From contig OZ244832.1 in NCBI GenBank assembly GCA_965220485.1, positions 1,488,001 to 1,552,000 of the forward strand: a stretch of 64,000 nt of DNA, given 5' to 3'. Of this stretch, positions 16,633 through 26,198 are shown piece by piece. A program made the translations under genes and the position numbers. Below the pieces are notes generated by a model that saw only the letters and a list, made by a program, of their open reading frames with translations, was not told the DNA's origin and did no database searches. Position 1 is the first letter of the stretch; every line of letters starts with the position of its first letter. The DNA comes from Aldehydirespirator sp965220485. GTDB taxonomy: Bacteria; Actinomycetota; Acidimicrobiia; Acidimicrobiales; Aldehydirespiratoraceae.

Positions 16633-18096
16633 TCATCTCAGAGGCACCGACGTGGGCGTGACCACGGCGGGGAGGTCGGTGGAGCCGGTCAGTTCGGCGT
16701 CAACGGCCGCGGCACAGGCCCGACCCTCGGCTATGGCCCAAACGATGAGGCTCTGGCCCCGCCCCATGTCGCCGCACACGTACACGCCGGGCACGCTGGT
16801 GGCCCAGCGCGCGTCGCGGGCCACGTTGCCCCGACCGTCGAACTCCACCCCGAACTGCTCGATCAGCGGGCCCCGCTCGGGACCCACGAAGCCCATGGCC
16901 AGCAGCACCAGCTCAGCGGGTATCTCCTCTTCGGTGCCCGCAACCGGATCGAAGCCCATCCGGCCATCTCGCCAATGTTGCTCCACCCGCACCGTGGCCA
17001 GCGCGGCCAGGTTTCCGTCACCGTCGCCGACGAACTCGGCGGTGTTGATGGCGTAGTCGCGCTCGCCGCCCTCTTCATGGGCCGACGACACCCGGTAGAT
17101 CATGGGCCACGTCGGCCACGGGTCGGAGTCTCCACGCTCGTCGGGCGGGCGGGGCATGATCTCGAACTGGCGGATCGAGGCGGCTCGCTGGCGGTGGGCG
17201 GTTCCCAGGCAGTCGGCGCCGGTATCGCCCCCGCCGATGATCACCACTCGCTTTCCCGCCGCGGAGATGGGCGAGGAGTCGAGATCGCCCTCCTGCACCC
17301 GGTTGGCCAGCGGCAGGTACTCCATGGCCTGGTACACGCCCCGCAGCTCCCGGCCAGCAATGGGCAGGTCCCGCCAGGCCGTGGCCCCGCAGGCCAGCAC
17401 CACCGCATCGAAGTCGGCCTGCAGTTCGGCGGCGGTCACGTCGGTGCCGACATCCACACCGGCGCGGAACTCCGTTCCCTCGGCCTCCATCTGGGCCAGA
17501 CGGCGATCGAGATGGCGCTTCTCCATCTTGAACTCGGGGATGCCGTAGCGCAGCAGTCCACCGATGCGGTCGGCCCGCTCGAACACCACCACCCGATGGC
17601 CGGCCCTGGTCAGCTGCTGGGCCGCGGCCAGCCCGGCCGGCCCCGACCCCACCACCGCCACGCTGCGACCGCTGCGGTTCGCGGCGGGCTGGGGCACGAT
17701 CCAGCCCTCGGCCCACGCCCGGTCGACTATCTCCACCTCGACCTGCTTGATCGTCACCGGCGGCTCGTGGATGCCCAGCACGCAGGCCGCCTCGCACGGC
17801 GCGGGGCACAGCCGGCCGGTGAACTCCGGGAAGTTGTTGGTGGCGTGCAGGCGCTCGATTGCCCGCCGCCAATGCCCGCGGTGCACCAGATCGTTCCAGT
17901 CGGGGATCAGGTTGCCGAGGGGGCAGCCGTTGTTGCAGAACGGGATGCCGCAGTCCATGCAGCGCGACGCCTGCTGGCGGAGCTTGCCCGGCGGGAAGTG
18001 CTCGTACACCTCGCGCCAGTCGCGCAGCCGCACCGGCACCGGCCGCCGGGTCGGCAGCTCCCTGCCATGCACCAGGAATCCCCGCGGATCAGCCAT
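16633..18096 (-). CDS. gltD: Glutamate synthase small subunit
   Basis: 487-residue beta subunit of NADPH-glutamate synthase; it oxidises NADPH and passes electrons through FAD and Fe-S clusters to GltB. Near the N-terminus are the cysteine clusters (CMDCGIPFCNNGCPLGN and CPAPCEAACVLGI), then a first GxGxxG (VVGSGPAGLAAAQQL, FAD), a second (VIIGGGDTGADCLG, NADPH), and a C-terminal GDMGRGQSLIVWAI. Complete and downstream of gltB by 84 bp. Its 3' end occurs as partial copies at 11216-11883 and 15666-15752. Confidence 0.95.
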   Translation of the reverse strand: MADPRGFLVHGRELPTRRPVPVRLRDWREVYEHFPPGKLRQQASRCMDCGIPFCNNGCPLGNLIPDWNDLVHRGHWRRAIERLHATNNFPEFTGRLCPAPCEAACVLGIHEPPVTIKQVEVEIVDRAWAEGWIVPQPAANRSGRSVAVVGSGPAGLAAAQQLTRAGHRVVVFERADRIGGLLRYGIPEFKMEKRHLDRRLAQMEAEGTEFRAGVDVGTDVTAAELQADFDAVVLACGATAWRDLPIAGRELRGVYQAMEYLPLANRVQEGDLDSSPISAAGKRVVIIGGGDTGADCLGTAHRQRAASIRQFEIMPRPPDERGDSDPWPTWPMIYRVSSAHEEGGERDYAINTAEFVGDGDGNLAALATVRVEQHWRDGRMGFDPVAGTEEEIPAELVLLAMGFVGPERGPLIEQFGVEFDGRGNVARDARWATSVPGVYVCGDMGRGQSLIVWAIAEGRACAAAVDAELTGSTDLPAVVTPTSVPLR

Positions 18097-18200
18097 GGGC
18101 GGCGGCCCTCATGTCGAACACCCTCGGGGGATATCAGCCATGGCAAGCACTCGCCTCATGTCGAACACCCTCGGGGGATATCAGCCATGGGCGGCGGCCA
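18094..18200. repeat. 46-bp direct repeats at the gltB-gltD junction
   Basis: The segment catgtcgaacaccctcgggg-gatatcagccatgg occurs twice (about 18112-18145 and 18157-18190), and cagccatgggcggcggcc occurs at both the gltD start and the gltB end. The last codons of gltB (AAAHG) thus reappear at the gltD start, consistent with a local tandem duplication of the junction. Confidence 0.7.
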
Positions 18201-21200
18201 TCACTGCGGCCACTTCGTCGGTGCCGGTGGCCCGGGCCTGGTCGGCCGCGAGCACGACCCGCTTGTAGTCCACTGGCATCACCTTCACGAAGCTCTTCGA
18301 AGCTGAGGCCCAGTCCGACAGCAGCCGGGCCGCCACCTCGCTGCCGGTCTCGTGACGGTGGCGCTCCACCCGGTGCCTCAGCCACACGAAGTCCTCGGCG
18401 TCGAGGGGCTCCAGCTCCACCATCTCACCGTTGACCCGGATCGGCAGCTTGCCGCGCGGGTCGTAGACGAAGGCGATCCCGCCCGACATTCCTGCCGCGA
18501 AGTTGCGGCCCACCGGGCCTAGCACCACCGTGCGCCCTCCCGTCATGTACTCGCACCCGTGGTCGCCGACCCCCTCGACGACGGCGACGGCCCCCGAGTT
18601 GCGCACGCAGAACCGCTCCCCCACCAGGCCCCGCAGGTACATCTCGCCCGAGGTTGCGCCGTACCCGATGACGTTGCCCGCGATCACGTTGCGCTCCGCC
18701 GCGAAGTTGGCGTCGGCGGGCGGGCGGATGACGATGCGCCCGCCCGACAGGCCCTTGCCGACGTAGTCGTTGGCATCGCCTTCGAGGCGCAGGGTGATGC
18801 CCCGGGGAACGAACGCGCCGAAGGAGGTGCCCGCCGAGCCGGTGAAGTTCACCACGATCGTGTCGTCGGGCAGGCCCGCGGCGCCGTAGCGCTGGGTCAC
18901 CTCGCTGCCCAGCAGCGTGCCCACGGTGCGGTTGGTGTTGCGGATCGGAATGTCGATCGTCACCGGGCGGCCGTCCTCCAGGGCGCCCTCGGCGAGCTGG
19001 ATCAGCATCTGGTCGAGGGCCCGGTCCAGGCCGTGGTCCTGCTCCGCCCGCTGGTGGCGCACCGCGCCGGGCGCCACCGGCGGCAGGTGCAGGATGGGAG
19101 TCAGGTCCAGCCCCGACGCCTTCCAGTGTCCGACCGCGTCGGCCACGTCGAGCATCTCCACCTGCCCGACGGCCTCCTCGAGGCTGCGGAAGCCCAGCTC
19201 CGCCAGCAGCGTACGCACCTCTTCGGCGATGAACTCGAAGAAGTTGATCACGAACTCGGGTCGTCCCGAGAACTTCTTGCGCAGCTCGGGATTCTGGGTG
19301 GCCACCCCCACCGGGCAGGTGTCGAGGTGGCACACCCGCATCATCACGCAGCCCATCACCACCAGCGGCGCGGTGGCGAAACCGAACTCCTCGGCTCCCA
19401 GCAGCGCGGCTATCACCACGTCGCGGCCGGTCTTGAGCTGGCCGTCGACCTGCACCACGATGCGGTCGCGCAGATCGTTGAGCAGCAGCGTCTGCTGGGT
19501 CTCGGCCAGCCCCAGCTCCCAGGGCGCGCCGGCGTGCTTGATCGAGGTGAGCGGCGACGCCCCGGTGCCCCCGTCGTGGCCGGAGATCAGCACCACATCG
19601 GCATGGGCCTTCGACACCCCGGCGGCCACGGTGCCCACACCGACCTCGGCCACCAGCTTCACGTGGATGCGGGCCGCGGGGTTGGCGTTCTTGAGGTCGT
19701 GGATGAGCTGGGCCAGGTCCTCGATGGAGTAGATGTCGTGATGCGGCGGCGGTGAGATGAGCCCCACACCGGGGGTGGAGTGGCGGGTCTTGGCGATCCA
19801 CGGGTACACCTTGTGGCCCGGCAGCTGGCCCCCCTCGCCGGGCTTGGCCCCCTGGGCCATCTTGATCTGGATGTCGTCCGCGTTGACCAGGTACTCACTG
19901 GTCACCCCGAAGCGGCCCGATGCGGCCTGCTTCACTGCGCTGCGCCTCAGGTCGCCGTTGGGGTCGGGAATGTAGCGGTCGGCGTCCTCGCCGCCCTCGC
20001 CGGTGTTGGACTTGCCCCCGATGCGGTTCATGGCGATGGCCAGGGTCTCGTGGGCCTCCTTGGAGATCGATCCGTAGCTCATGGCGCCGGTGGCGAAGCG
20101 CTTGACGATCTCGGACACCGGCTCGACCTCGTCTAGGGGCACTGAGGGCCGCGTCCCGGTTCGCAGCCGGAACAGGCCCCGCAGCGTGCCCAGTCGCCGG
20201 GACTGGTCGTCCACGCGGCGGGTGTACTCCTCGAAGATGTCGAATCGCCGCTCGCGGGTGGCGTGCTGCAGCTTGAACACGGTCTCGGGGTTGAACAGGT
20301 GATACTCGCCCTCGCGCCGCCACTGGTACTCGCCGCCGGCCTGGATGGTGCGGTGGGCCCGCCGGTTCGGGTTCGCCGGGAACGCCCGCCCATGCCGCAC
20401 CGCCACCGCGGCCGCGATCTCGGTGAGGCCGATGCCGCCCAGGCGGCTGGAGGTGCCGGTGAAGTACTCGTCCACCAGATCGGCGCCCAGCCCGATGGCC
20501 TCGAAGATCTGGGCGCCGGTGTAGGAGGCCACGGTGGAGATGCCCATCTTGGACATCACCTTGAGGATGCCCGCGCACGAGGCCTTCACGAAGTTGCGGT
20601 GCGCGGCCTCGACCCCCATCGACGGGTCCAGCCCGTGCAGCCCCTCGGTGACCATGTCGGCGATGGTCTCGAAGGCGAGGTAGGGGTTCACCGCGTTGGC
20701 CCCGTAACCGAGGTGCAGGCACAGATGGTGCACCTCGCGGGCATCGCCGGACTCCGACACCAGGCCCACCCGGGTGCGGGTGCGCTCGGCCACCAGGTGC
20801 TGATGGACCGCGGAGGTGGCCAGCAGGGACGGGATCGGGGCCAGGCGCTCGTCGCTGCCGCGGTCCGACACGATCAGGATGCTGGCGCCGGCGTCGATGG
20901 CCGCCGACGCGGCGTCGCGCAGCTCCTGCAGCGCCTGTCGCAGCCCGGCGCCGCCCTCGGACACGGGATACAGGGCGGGGAGCACATCGGCATGGAAGTC
21001 GCCCAGACCTCCGGCGCCGTCGATGGCCGCCAGCCGGGCCAGTTCGGGGTCGGTGATCACCGGCCGGTCGAGGTGCACGGTGCGACACGACGACGGCTGG
21101 GGGTCGAACAGGTTGCCCTCGGGGCCGACCCCGGCGTACAGGGAGGTGACCAGCTCCTCGCGTATGGCATCGAGGGGAGGGTTGGTCACCTGTGCGAAGA

Positions 21201-22794
21201 GCTGCTTGAAGAAGTCATAGATGGGCCGGTTGCGCTCCGACAGCACGGCCGGCGGGGTGTCGGTGCCCATGGAGCCCAAGGCCTCCTTGCCGTCGATGGC
21301 CATGGGCGCCAGCAGCAGCCGATGCTCCTCGTGGGTGTGGCCAAACACCTGCTGGCGCTGGATCAGCGACCCCTCGTCGCGGCGCGGCGCCTCGCGCCGG
21401 GGCAGGTCTTCGAGGTGAACCAGGTTCTGGTCCAGCCAGCGGCGGTAGGGACGGGACGCGGCCAGCTGGTCCTTGATCTCGTCGTCGCGCACGATGCGGC
21501 CCTCGGCGGTGTCGATCAGGAACATGCGTCCGGGCTGCAGGCGCCCCTTCTCCACCACCGAGCCCTGCGGGACGTCGATGACGCCCGTCTCCGAGGCCAT
21601 CACCACCAGCCCGTCGTTGGTCACCAGGTAGCGGGAAGGGCGAAGGCCGTTGCGGTCGAGCACCGCGCCGATGACGGTGCCGTCGGTGAAGGCGATCGAG
21701 GCGGGGCCGTCCCAGGGCTCCATGCGGGCGGCGTGGTACTGGTAGAAGGCCTGGCGTTCGGCGCTCATCTCGGCGTGGTGCTCCCACGGCTCGGGGATCA
21801 TCATCAGCACGGATTCGGCCAGCGAGTACCCGCTGAGGGTCAGCAGTTCGAGCACCTCGTCGAAGCCGGCGGTGTCGCTGGCGTCGGGCGTGCAGATCGG
21901 GAAGGCTCGCTCCAGGCCCTCAAGGTGCGGCGACGACAGCAGCGCCTCGCGGGCCCGCATCCAGTTGCGGTTGCCGGCGATGGTGTTGATCTCGCCGTTG
22001 TGGGCGATCATCCGGTAGGGGTGGGCCAGAGGCCACGACGGGAACGTGTTGGTGGAGAATCGGGAGTGGACCAGCGCCAGCGCGCTCTCGACCCGCTCGT
22101 CACGCAGGTCCGCGTAGAACGAGGTGAGCTGGCGGGAGATCAGCATCCCTTTGTAGACGAGGGTCCGGGCGCTGAGGCTGGGAAAGTACACGCCGGTGTG
22201 GGGCGGAGCGGCCGCGCCCATGGCCGAGTCGACGTCGGTGGCCGCGCGGTACCCGACGCCACCGGGCCCGATCTCGTGCTCAATGCGCTTGCGCACGATG
22301 TAGACCCGCCGGTCCAGGTCGATGCCGTCCAGGCCGCCGCCGGCCATGAACACCTGGCGGAAGCTGGGCATGGCGTCGAGCGAGCCCCGGCCCAGCATCG
22401 ACGTGTCCACGGGAACGTCCCGCCACCCGATCAGGTGCAGGCCTTCGGACTCCACGATGGCCTTCACATGGGCCGCGGCCTGCTCGGCCTCGGCGTGGTC
22501 CGCAGGCAGGAAGCCGATTCCGGTGGCGTACTGGCCCGCAGTGGGCAGTTCATAGTCGACCACGTCGCGCAAGAAGCGGTCCGGCACCTGGATCAGGATG
22601 CCGGCGCCGTCGCCGGTGAGGGGGTCGGCGCCCAGCGCGCCCCGGTGCTCCAGGTTGCACAGGGCCCGCACGCCGAGGGACACCACATTGTGGGCGGCCT
22701 TCCCGCCGATGTCGCACACGAAGCTGACGCCACAGGCGTCGTGCTCGTGCTGCGGGTCGTAGAGACCCTGGCGCTGGGCGGGGTCGGCAGCCAT
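18181..22794 (-). CDS. gltB: Glutamate synthase large subunit
   Basis: 1537-residue ferredoxin/NADPH-type glutamate synthase alpha subunit, making two glutamates from glutamine and 2-oxoglutarate. The N-terminal glutamine amidotransferase domain begins after a short propeptide at CGVSFVCDIGG, whose Cys would be the nucleophile. The central domain and FMN synthase domain follow (SKMGISTVASYTGAQIFEA; GEGGEDADRYIPDPNGD; AKPGEGGQLPGHKV; LISGHDGGTGASPL), with the 3Fe-4S cysteines in CVMMRVCHLDTCPVGVAT, and a C-terminal beta-helix rich in G. Ribosome-binding site GAGGAG 7 nt before ATG. gltD follows on the same strand. Confidence 0.97.
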   Translation of the reverse strand: MAADPAQRQGLYDPQHEHDACGVSFVCDIGGKAAHNVVSLGVRALCNLEHRGALGADPLTGDGAGILIQVPDRFLRDVVDYELPTAGQYATGIGFLPADHAEAEQAAAHVKAIVESEGLHLIGWRDVPVDTSMLGRGSLDAMPSFRQVFMAGGGLDGIDLDRRVYIVRKRIEHEIGPGGVGYRAATDVDSAMGAAAPPHTGVYFPSLSARTLVYKGMLISRQLTSFYADLRDERVESALALVHSRFSTNTFPSWPLAHPYRMIAHNGEINTIAGNRNWMRAREALLSSPHLEGLERAFPICTPDASDTAGFDEVLELLTLSGYSLAESVLMMIPEPWEHHAEMSAERQAFYQYHAARMEPWDGPASIAFTDGTVIGAVLDRNGLRPSRYLVTNDGLVVMASETGVIDVPQGSVVEKGRLQPGRMFLIDTAEGRIVRDDEIKDQLAASRPYRRWLDQNLVHLEDLPRREAPRRDEGSLIQRQQVFGHTHEEHRLLLAPMAIDGKEALGSMGTDTPPAVLSERNRPIYDFFKQLFAQVTNPPLDAIREELVTSLYAGVGPEGNLFDPQPSSCRTVHLDRPVITDPELARLAAIDGAGGLGDFHADVLPALYPVSEGGAGLRQALQELRDAASAAIDAGASILIVSDRGSDERLAPIPSLLATSAVHQHLVAERTRTRVGLVSESGDAREVHHLCLHLGYGANAVNPYLAFETIADMVTEGLHGLDPSMGVEAAHRNFVKASCAGILKVMSKMGISTVASYTGAQIFEAIGLGADLVDEYFTGTSSRLGGIGLTEIAAAVAVRHGRAFPANPNRRAHRTIQAGGEYQWRREGEYHLFNPETVFKLQHATRERRFDIFEEYTRRVDDQSRRLGTLRGLFRLRTGTRPSVPLDEVEPVSEIVKRFATGAMSYGSISKEAHETLAIAMNRIGGKSNTGEGGEDADRYIPDPNGDLRRSAVKQAASGRFGVTSEYLVNADDIQIKMAQGAKPGEGGQLPGHKVYPWIAKTRHSTPGVGLISPPPHHDIYSIEDLAQLIHDLKNANPAARIHVKLVAEVGVGTVAAGVSKAHADVVLISGHDGGTGASPLTSIKHAGAPWELGLAETQQTLLLNDLRDRIVVQVDGQLKTGRDVVIAALLGAEEFGFATAPLVVMGCVMMRVCHLDTCPVGVATQNPELRKKFSGRPEFVINFFEFIAEEVRTLLAELGFRSLEEAVGQVEMLDVADAVGHWKASGLDLTPILHLPPVAPGAVRHQRAEQDHGLDRALDQMLIQLAEGALEDGRPVTIDIPIRNTNRTVGTLLGSEVTQRYGAAGLPDDTIVVNFTGSAGTSFGAFVPRGITLRLEGDANDYVGKGLSGGRIVIRPPADANFAAERNVIAGNVIGYGATSGEMYLRGLVGERFCVRNSGAVAVVEGVGDHGCEYMTGGRTVVLGPVGRNFAAGMSGGIAFVYDPRGKLPIRVNGEMVELEPLDAEDFVWLRHRVERHRHETGSEVAARLLSDWASASKSFVKVMPVDYKRVVLAADQARATGTDEVAAVMAAAHG

Positions 22795-22924
22795 CGGTCT
22801 CCTCGCAGGAGGCTGGATCGTTGGGTTCGGCGTCTCTCAGGCGGAATGGTTGTGCCCGAACCGCGGCCAGCACGGCGGCGGGATGGACGTCATTGGCCGA
22901 TCACCGCTCGAGACGCGTCACAAC

Positions 22925-22955
22925 AACCTACCGAACGATCCCCTCGTTCCGTCAA
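22925..22955 (-). promoter_or_regulatory. Possible promoter of gltBD
   Basis: On the minus strand TTGACG (22950-22955) and TAGGTT (22925-22930) are spaced 19 bp, leaving an untranslated leader of about 120 nt before gltB. I recognise no known riboswitch consensus in the leader. Confidence 0.35.
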
Positions 22956-22987
22956 GTCGAATGCCTGCCCCGATCGCGTTCGAGGCG

Positions 22988-24565
22988 TCAGCGGCGGACT
23001 ACCCGGGTTAGAGCCTTGGCCCGGTGGACGTGGGGCACGACCGCCAGCAGGATCGGCAGGATCTCCAGGCGGCCGATGATCATCAGCAGGGCCAGTGCCA
23101 GCCGGGCCGGCTGGCTGAACGCGGCCGCGTAGCTGGCGGTCGGGCCGGCCTCGCCCAGCGCCGGGCCCATGTTGCCCAGTGCCGACACCACCGCGCCAAG
23201 GGAGGTCTCCAACTCTGCACCCAGCGCGGTGACCACCAGCAGGCCACCGATGACCAGCAGGAAGTGCAGCAGGAAGAACCCGGCCACCCGCGACACCACA
23301 CCCTCGCCGATCACATCGCGGCCCAAGCGCACCGGTATCACTGCCCGAGGCGCCTGGGCCTGGCGCACGGAGCGAACCATCACCAGGCCCAGCACCTGCA
23401 TCCGCATGACCTTGATGCCCCCAGCGGTGGAGCCGGTGCAGCCGCCCACCACCATCAGGAACAGCAGGATCAGCTGCGCTCCGGCCGCCCAGACGACGTA
23501 GTCCCCGGCCGAGCCTGCTCCGGTGGCGTTGCCGAAGCCGGTACTGGTGCCCAGCGACACCACATTGAACACGCCGGCCCGGATCGACGACCTCAGCGAC
23601 AGGCCGCCCTTGATCCACAGCAGGGCAACGACGGCCGCCGAGAACAGTCCCAGCAGAAACAGATACGACCGGAACTCGCTGTTGCGATGGTACGGCAGGG
23701 TGCGGGTGGCCACCGCCCTCCAGTGCAGCGAGAAGCTGGTGCCGCCCAGGATCATGAACACGATCACCACCGTCTCCACCGCCACGCTGCCGTAGTGGCC
23801 GATCGAGTCCGGGTGCACCGAGAATCCTCCGGTGGACGCAACCGTGAACGCGTGGGCCAGCGCGTCGTAGACCGAGGAGAAGCCGTCCGCCGCGAACAGC
23901 GCCACCGCCGCGAGGGCGGTGAAGCCGGCGTACACGATCCACAGCCGCCGGGCCGTCTCGCTCACCCTCGGGGTGAGGCGGTCCGATGACGTTCCCGGTG
24001 CCTCGGCCGTGATCAGCTCCAGGCCGCCCACGCCCAGGAACGGCAGCACCGCCACCGCCAGCACGACCACGCCCATACCGCCGTACCACTGGGTGAGCTG
24101 TCGGTACATCATCAGGCCCCGCCCCGCGTTGTCGAAGTCGGCCATCACCGTGGAGCCGGTGCAGGAGAACCCCGAAGCGGACTCGAACACGCTGTTGACG
24201 ATCTGCTCGACGAGGCCGGCGCCGGAGACGGCGAAGGTGCCGGCCAGGACGAAGGGCACTGCCCCCGCCAGGGTGGTGAGGATCCAGGTCCAGCCGACAG
24301 TGGCGAAGATCTGGCGCTTGCGGATGGTCCCGGGTCGGGTGAGGTACCACAGCAGCCCCCCGGCGGTGCCGGCCAGCAGTGTCGACAATGCCAATGCACC
24401 AGTGTCGCGACCCGTGGTCAGCGCCTCCAGCAGTGTGCAGGCCAGCAACCCGAGCGACACCGCAGCCAGCGAGATACCAGTGACGTGCAGAGTGGTGGAG
24501 GCGAACCTGCGCCTGTGCGGGCCTTGCCCGAGCCCCACTGCGGAGGGGGTCGGGAACCTATACAT
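22988..24565 (-). CDS. trkH: TrkH-type potassium uptake subunit (third in operon)
   Basis: 525-residue potassium-translocating membrane protein of the TrkH/KtrB superfamily. Four pore loops are recognisable: SCTGSTVMADF, VASTGGFSVHP, LGTSTGFGNA and SALGNMGPALGEAGP, the glycines of each selectivity filter being kept. Hydrophobic helices fill the rest. Its ATG overlaps the stop of the preceding trkH by 8 bp, so translation is coupled. Together with trkA it would import K+ across the cytoplasmic membrane. Confidence 0.92.
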   Translation of the reverse strand: MYRFPTPSAVGLGQGPHRRRFASTTLHVTGISLAAVSLGLLACTLLEALTTGRDTGALALSTLLAGTAGGLLWYLTRPGTIRKRQIFATVGWTWILTTLAGAVPFVLAGTFAVSGAGLVEQIVNSVFESASGFSCTGSTVMADFDNAGRGLMMYRQLTQWYGGMGVVVLAVAVLPFLGVGGLELITAEAPGTSSDRLTPRVSETARRLWIVYAGFTALAAVALFAADGFSSVYDALAHAFTVASTGGFSVHPDSIGHYGSVAVETVVIVFMILGGTSFSLHWRAVATRTLPYHRNSEFRSYLFLLGLFSAAVVALLWIKGGLSLRSSIRAGVFNVVSLGTSTGFGNATGAGSAGDYVVWAAGAQLILLFLMVVGGCTGSTAGGIKVMRMQVLGLVMVRSVRQAQAPRAVIPVRLGRDVIGEGVVSRVAGFFLLHFLLVIGGLLVVTALGAELETSLGAVVSALGNMGPALGEAGPTASYAAAFSQPARLALALLMIIGRLEILPILLAVVPHVHRAKALTRVVRR

Positions 24566-26198
24566 CGTCGGATCTGGACTCGGCTACGGCCTCTAGTCGG
24601 TGCGCCGACCACCGGACGGTGAGACGGCCGTGCCGCACCGCCGCCCGGTAGATGCTCAAGAACAGGCTCGCTCCTGTCAGTAGGATTGGGAAGATCTCCA
24701 GCCGGCCGATCACCATCAGCAGGGCCAGCACCAGCCTCGCCGGCTGGCTGAACGCGGCCGCGTAGTTGGAGGTCGGACCGGCCTCGCCCAGCGCCGGTCC
24801 CATGTTCCCCAGCGCCGAGACGACCGCTCCCAGCGAGGTCTCCAGTTCTCCGCCGAGCGAGGTGAGGGCCAGCAGTCCGGCCATCACCAGCAGGAAGTGC
24901 AGCAGGAAGAACCCGGTCGCCCGCGACACCACGGTCTCGCGGACGTTGTCGGGGCCGAGCCGGATCGGGATGATGGCCCGGGGAGTTTGGGTGTGCTGGA
25001 CCGACCGGAGCATCATCAGTCCCAGCACCCTCATCCGCATCACCTTGATGCCGCCCGACGTCGAGCCCGTGCAGCCGCCCACCACCATCAACAGCAGCAG
25101 GACCAGCTGCGCTCCGGCAACCCAGGTGACGTAGTCGCCGGGCGAGCCTGCTCCCGTCGCATTGGACAACCCGGTGCTGGTACCCAACGACGCCACGGTG
25201 AACACCGCGGCCCGGATCGACGAGCCCAGGGGTAGGCCGTTCTCCAGCCACAGGAGGAGCACGATGACGGCCGAGGCCGAACCCAGCATGGTCAGGTACG
25301 TCCGGAACTCGCTGTTGCGGTGGTAGGGCAGGGTGCGGGTGGCAACCAAGCGCCAGTGCAGCGAGAAGCTGGTGCCGCCCAGGATCATGAACACGATGGT
25401 CACCGTCTCCACCGCCACGCTGTCGTAGTGCCCGATCGAGTCCGCGTGCACAGAGAAGCCTCCGGTGGCCGCGACCGTGAATGCGTGGGCCACCGCGTCG
25501 TAGAGGGAGGAGAAACCGTCGGCCGCGTAGAACGCCAGCGCCGCGCAGGCCGTGAAGCCGATGTAGACCATCCACAGCCTCCGGGCCGTCTCGCTCACCC
25601 TCGGAGCAAGACGGTCCGAGGACGTGCCCGGCAACTCGGCCGTGATGAGCTCCAGGCCGCCGACACCGAGGAACGGCAGCACCGCCACCGCCAGGACCAC
25701 CACGCCCATACCCCCGTACCAATGGGTGAGCTGGCGGTACATCATCAGGCCGCGGCCCGGAGACTCGAAGTCGGACAGGACAGTGGAGCCGCTGGCCGAG
25801 AAGCCCGATGCCGACTCAAACAGACTGTTGACGACCTGCTCGGCGAGACCCACGCCGGGCCCGGCAAAGGTGCCGGCCAGTACAAAGGGAAGGGCTCCCG
25901 CACCGGTTGTCAGGATCCACGTCCAGGCAACGGTTGCGAAGATCTGGCGCATGCGGATTACGCCGGGAAAGCTGAGGTACCACAACAGTCCTCCTGCCGT
26001 GCCGACCAGCAGCGCCGACAGCCCCAGCGCCATCGTGTCCCGCCTGCTGGTGACCGCCTCCAGCAGCGTGCAGGCCAGCATCCCGAGCGACACTGCAGCC
26101 AGGGCGATGCCGAGGATGTGCAGCGTCGTGGAGGCAAACCGGTCCCTCAGCAGGCTCGGACCGACCGGCGCGGCCCCAACAGCCGGATCGCTAGCCAT
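24558..26198 (-). CDS. trkH: TrkH-type potassium uptake subunit (second in operon)
   Basis: 546 residues, strongly similar along its length to the 22988-24565 protein (same FASTTLHxxGIxLAAVSLG start region and same four pore loops: SASGSTVLSDF, AATGGFSVHAD, LGTSTGLSNA, SALGNMGPALGEAGP). The first loop carries SASGST where the paralogue has SCTGST. The gene ends SRSDDV and overlaps the next trkH start by 8 bp. A recent in-tandem duplication is the simplest origin. Confidence 0.92.
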   Translation of the reverse strand: MASDPAVGAAPVGPSLLRDRFASTTLHILGIALAAVSLGMLACTLLEAVTSRRDTMALGLSALLVGTAGGLLWYLSFPGVIRMRQIFATVAWTWILTTGAGALPFVLAGTFAGPGVGLAEQVVNSLFESASGFSASGSTVLSDFESPGRGLMMYRQLTHWYGGMGVVVLAVAVLPFLGVGGLELITAELPGTSSDRLAPRVSETARRLWMVYIGFTACAALAFYAADGFSSLYDAVAHAFTVAATGGFSVHADSIGHYDSVAVETVTIVFMILGGTSFSLHWRLVATRTLPYHRNSEFRTYLTMLGSASAVIVLLLWLENGLPLGSSIRAAVFTVASLGTSTGLSNATGAGSPGDYVTWVAGAQLVLLLLMVVGGCTGSTSGGIKVMRMRVLGLMMLRSVQHTQTPRAIIPIRLGPDNVRETVVSRATGFFLLHFLLVMAGLLALTSLGGELETSLGAVVSALGNMGPALGEAGPTSNYAAAFSQPARLVLALLMVIGRLEIFPILLTGASLFLSIYRAAVRHGRLTVRWSAHRLEAVAESRSDDV

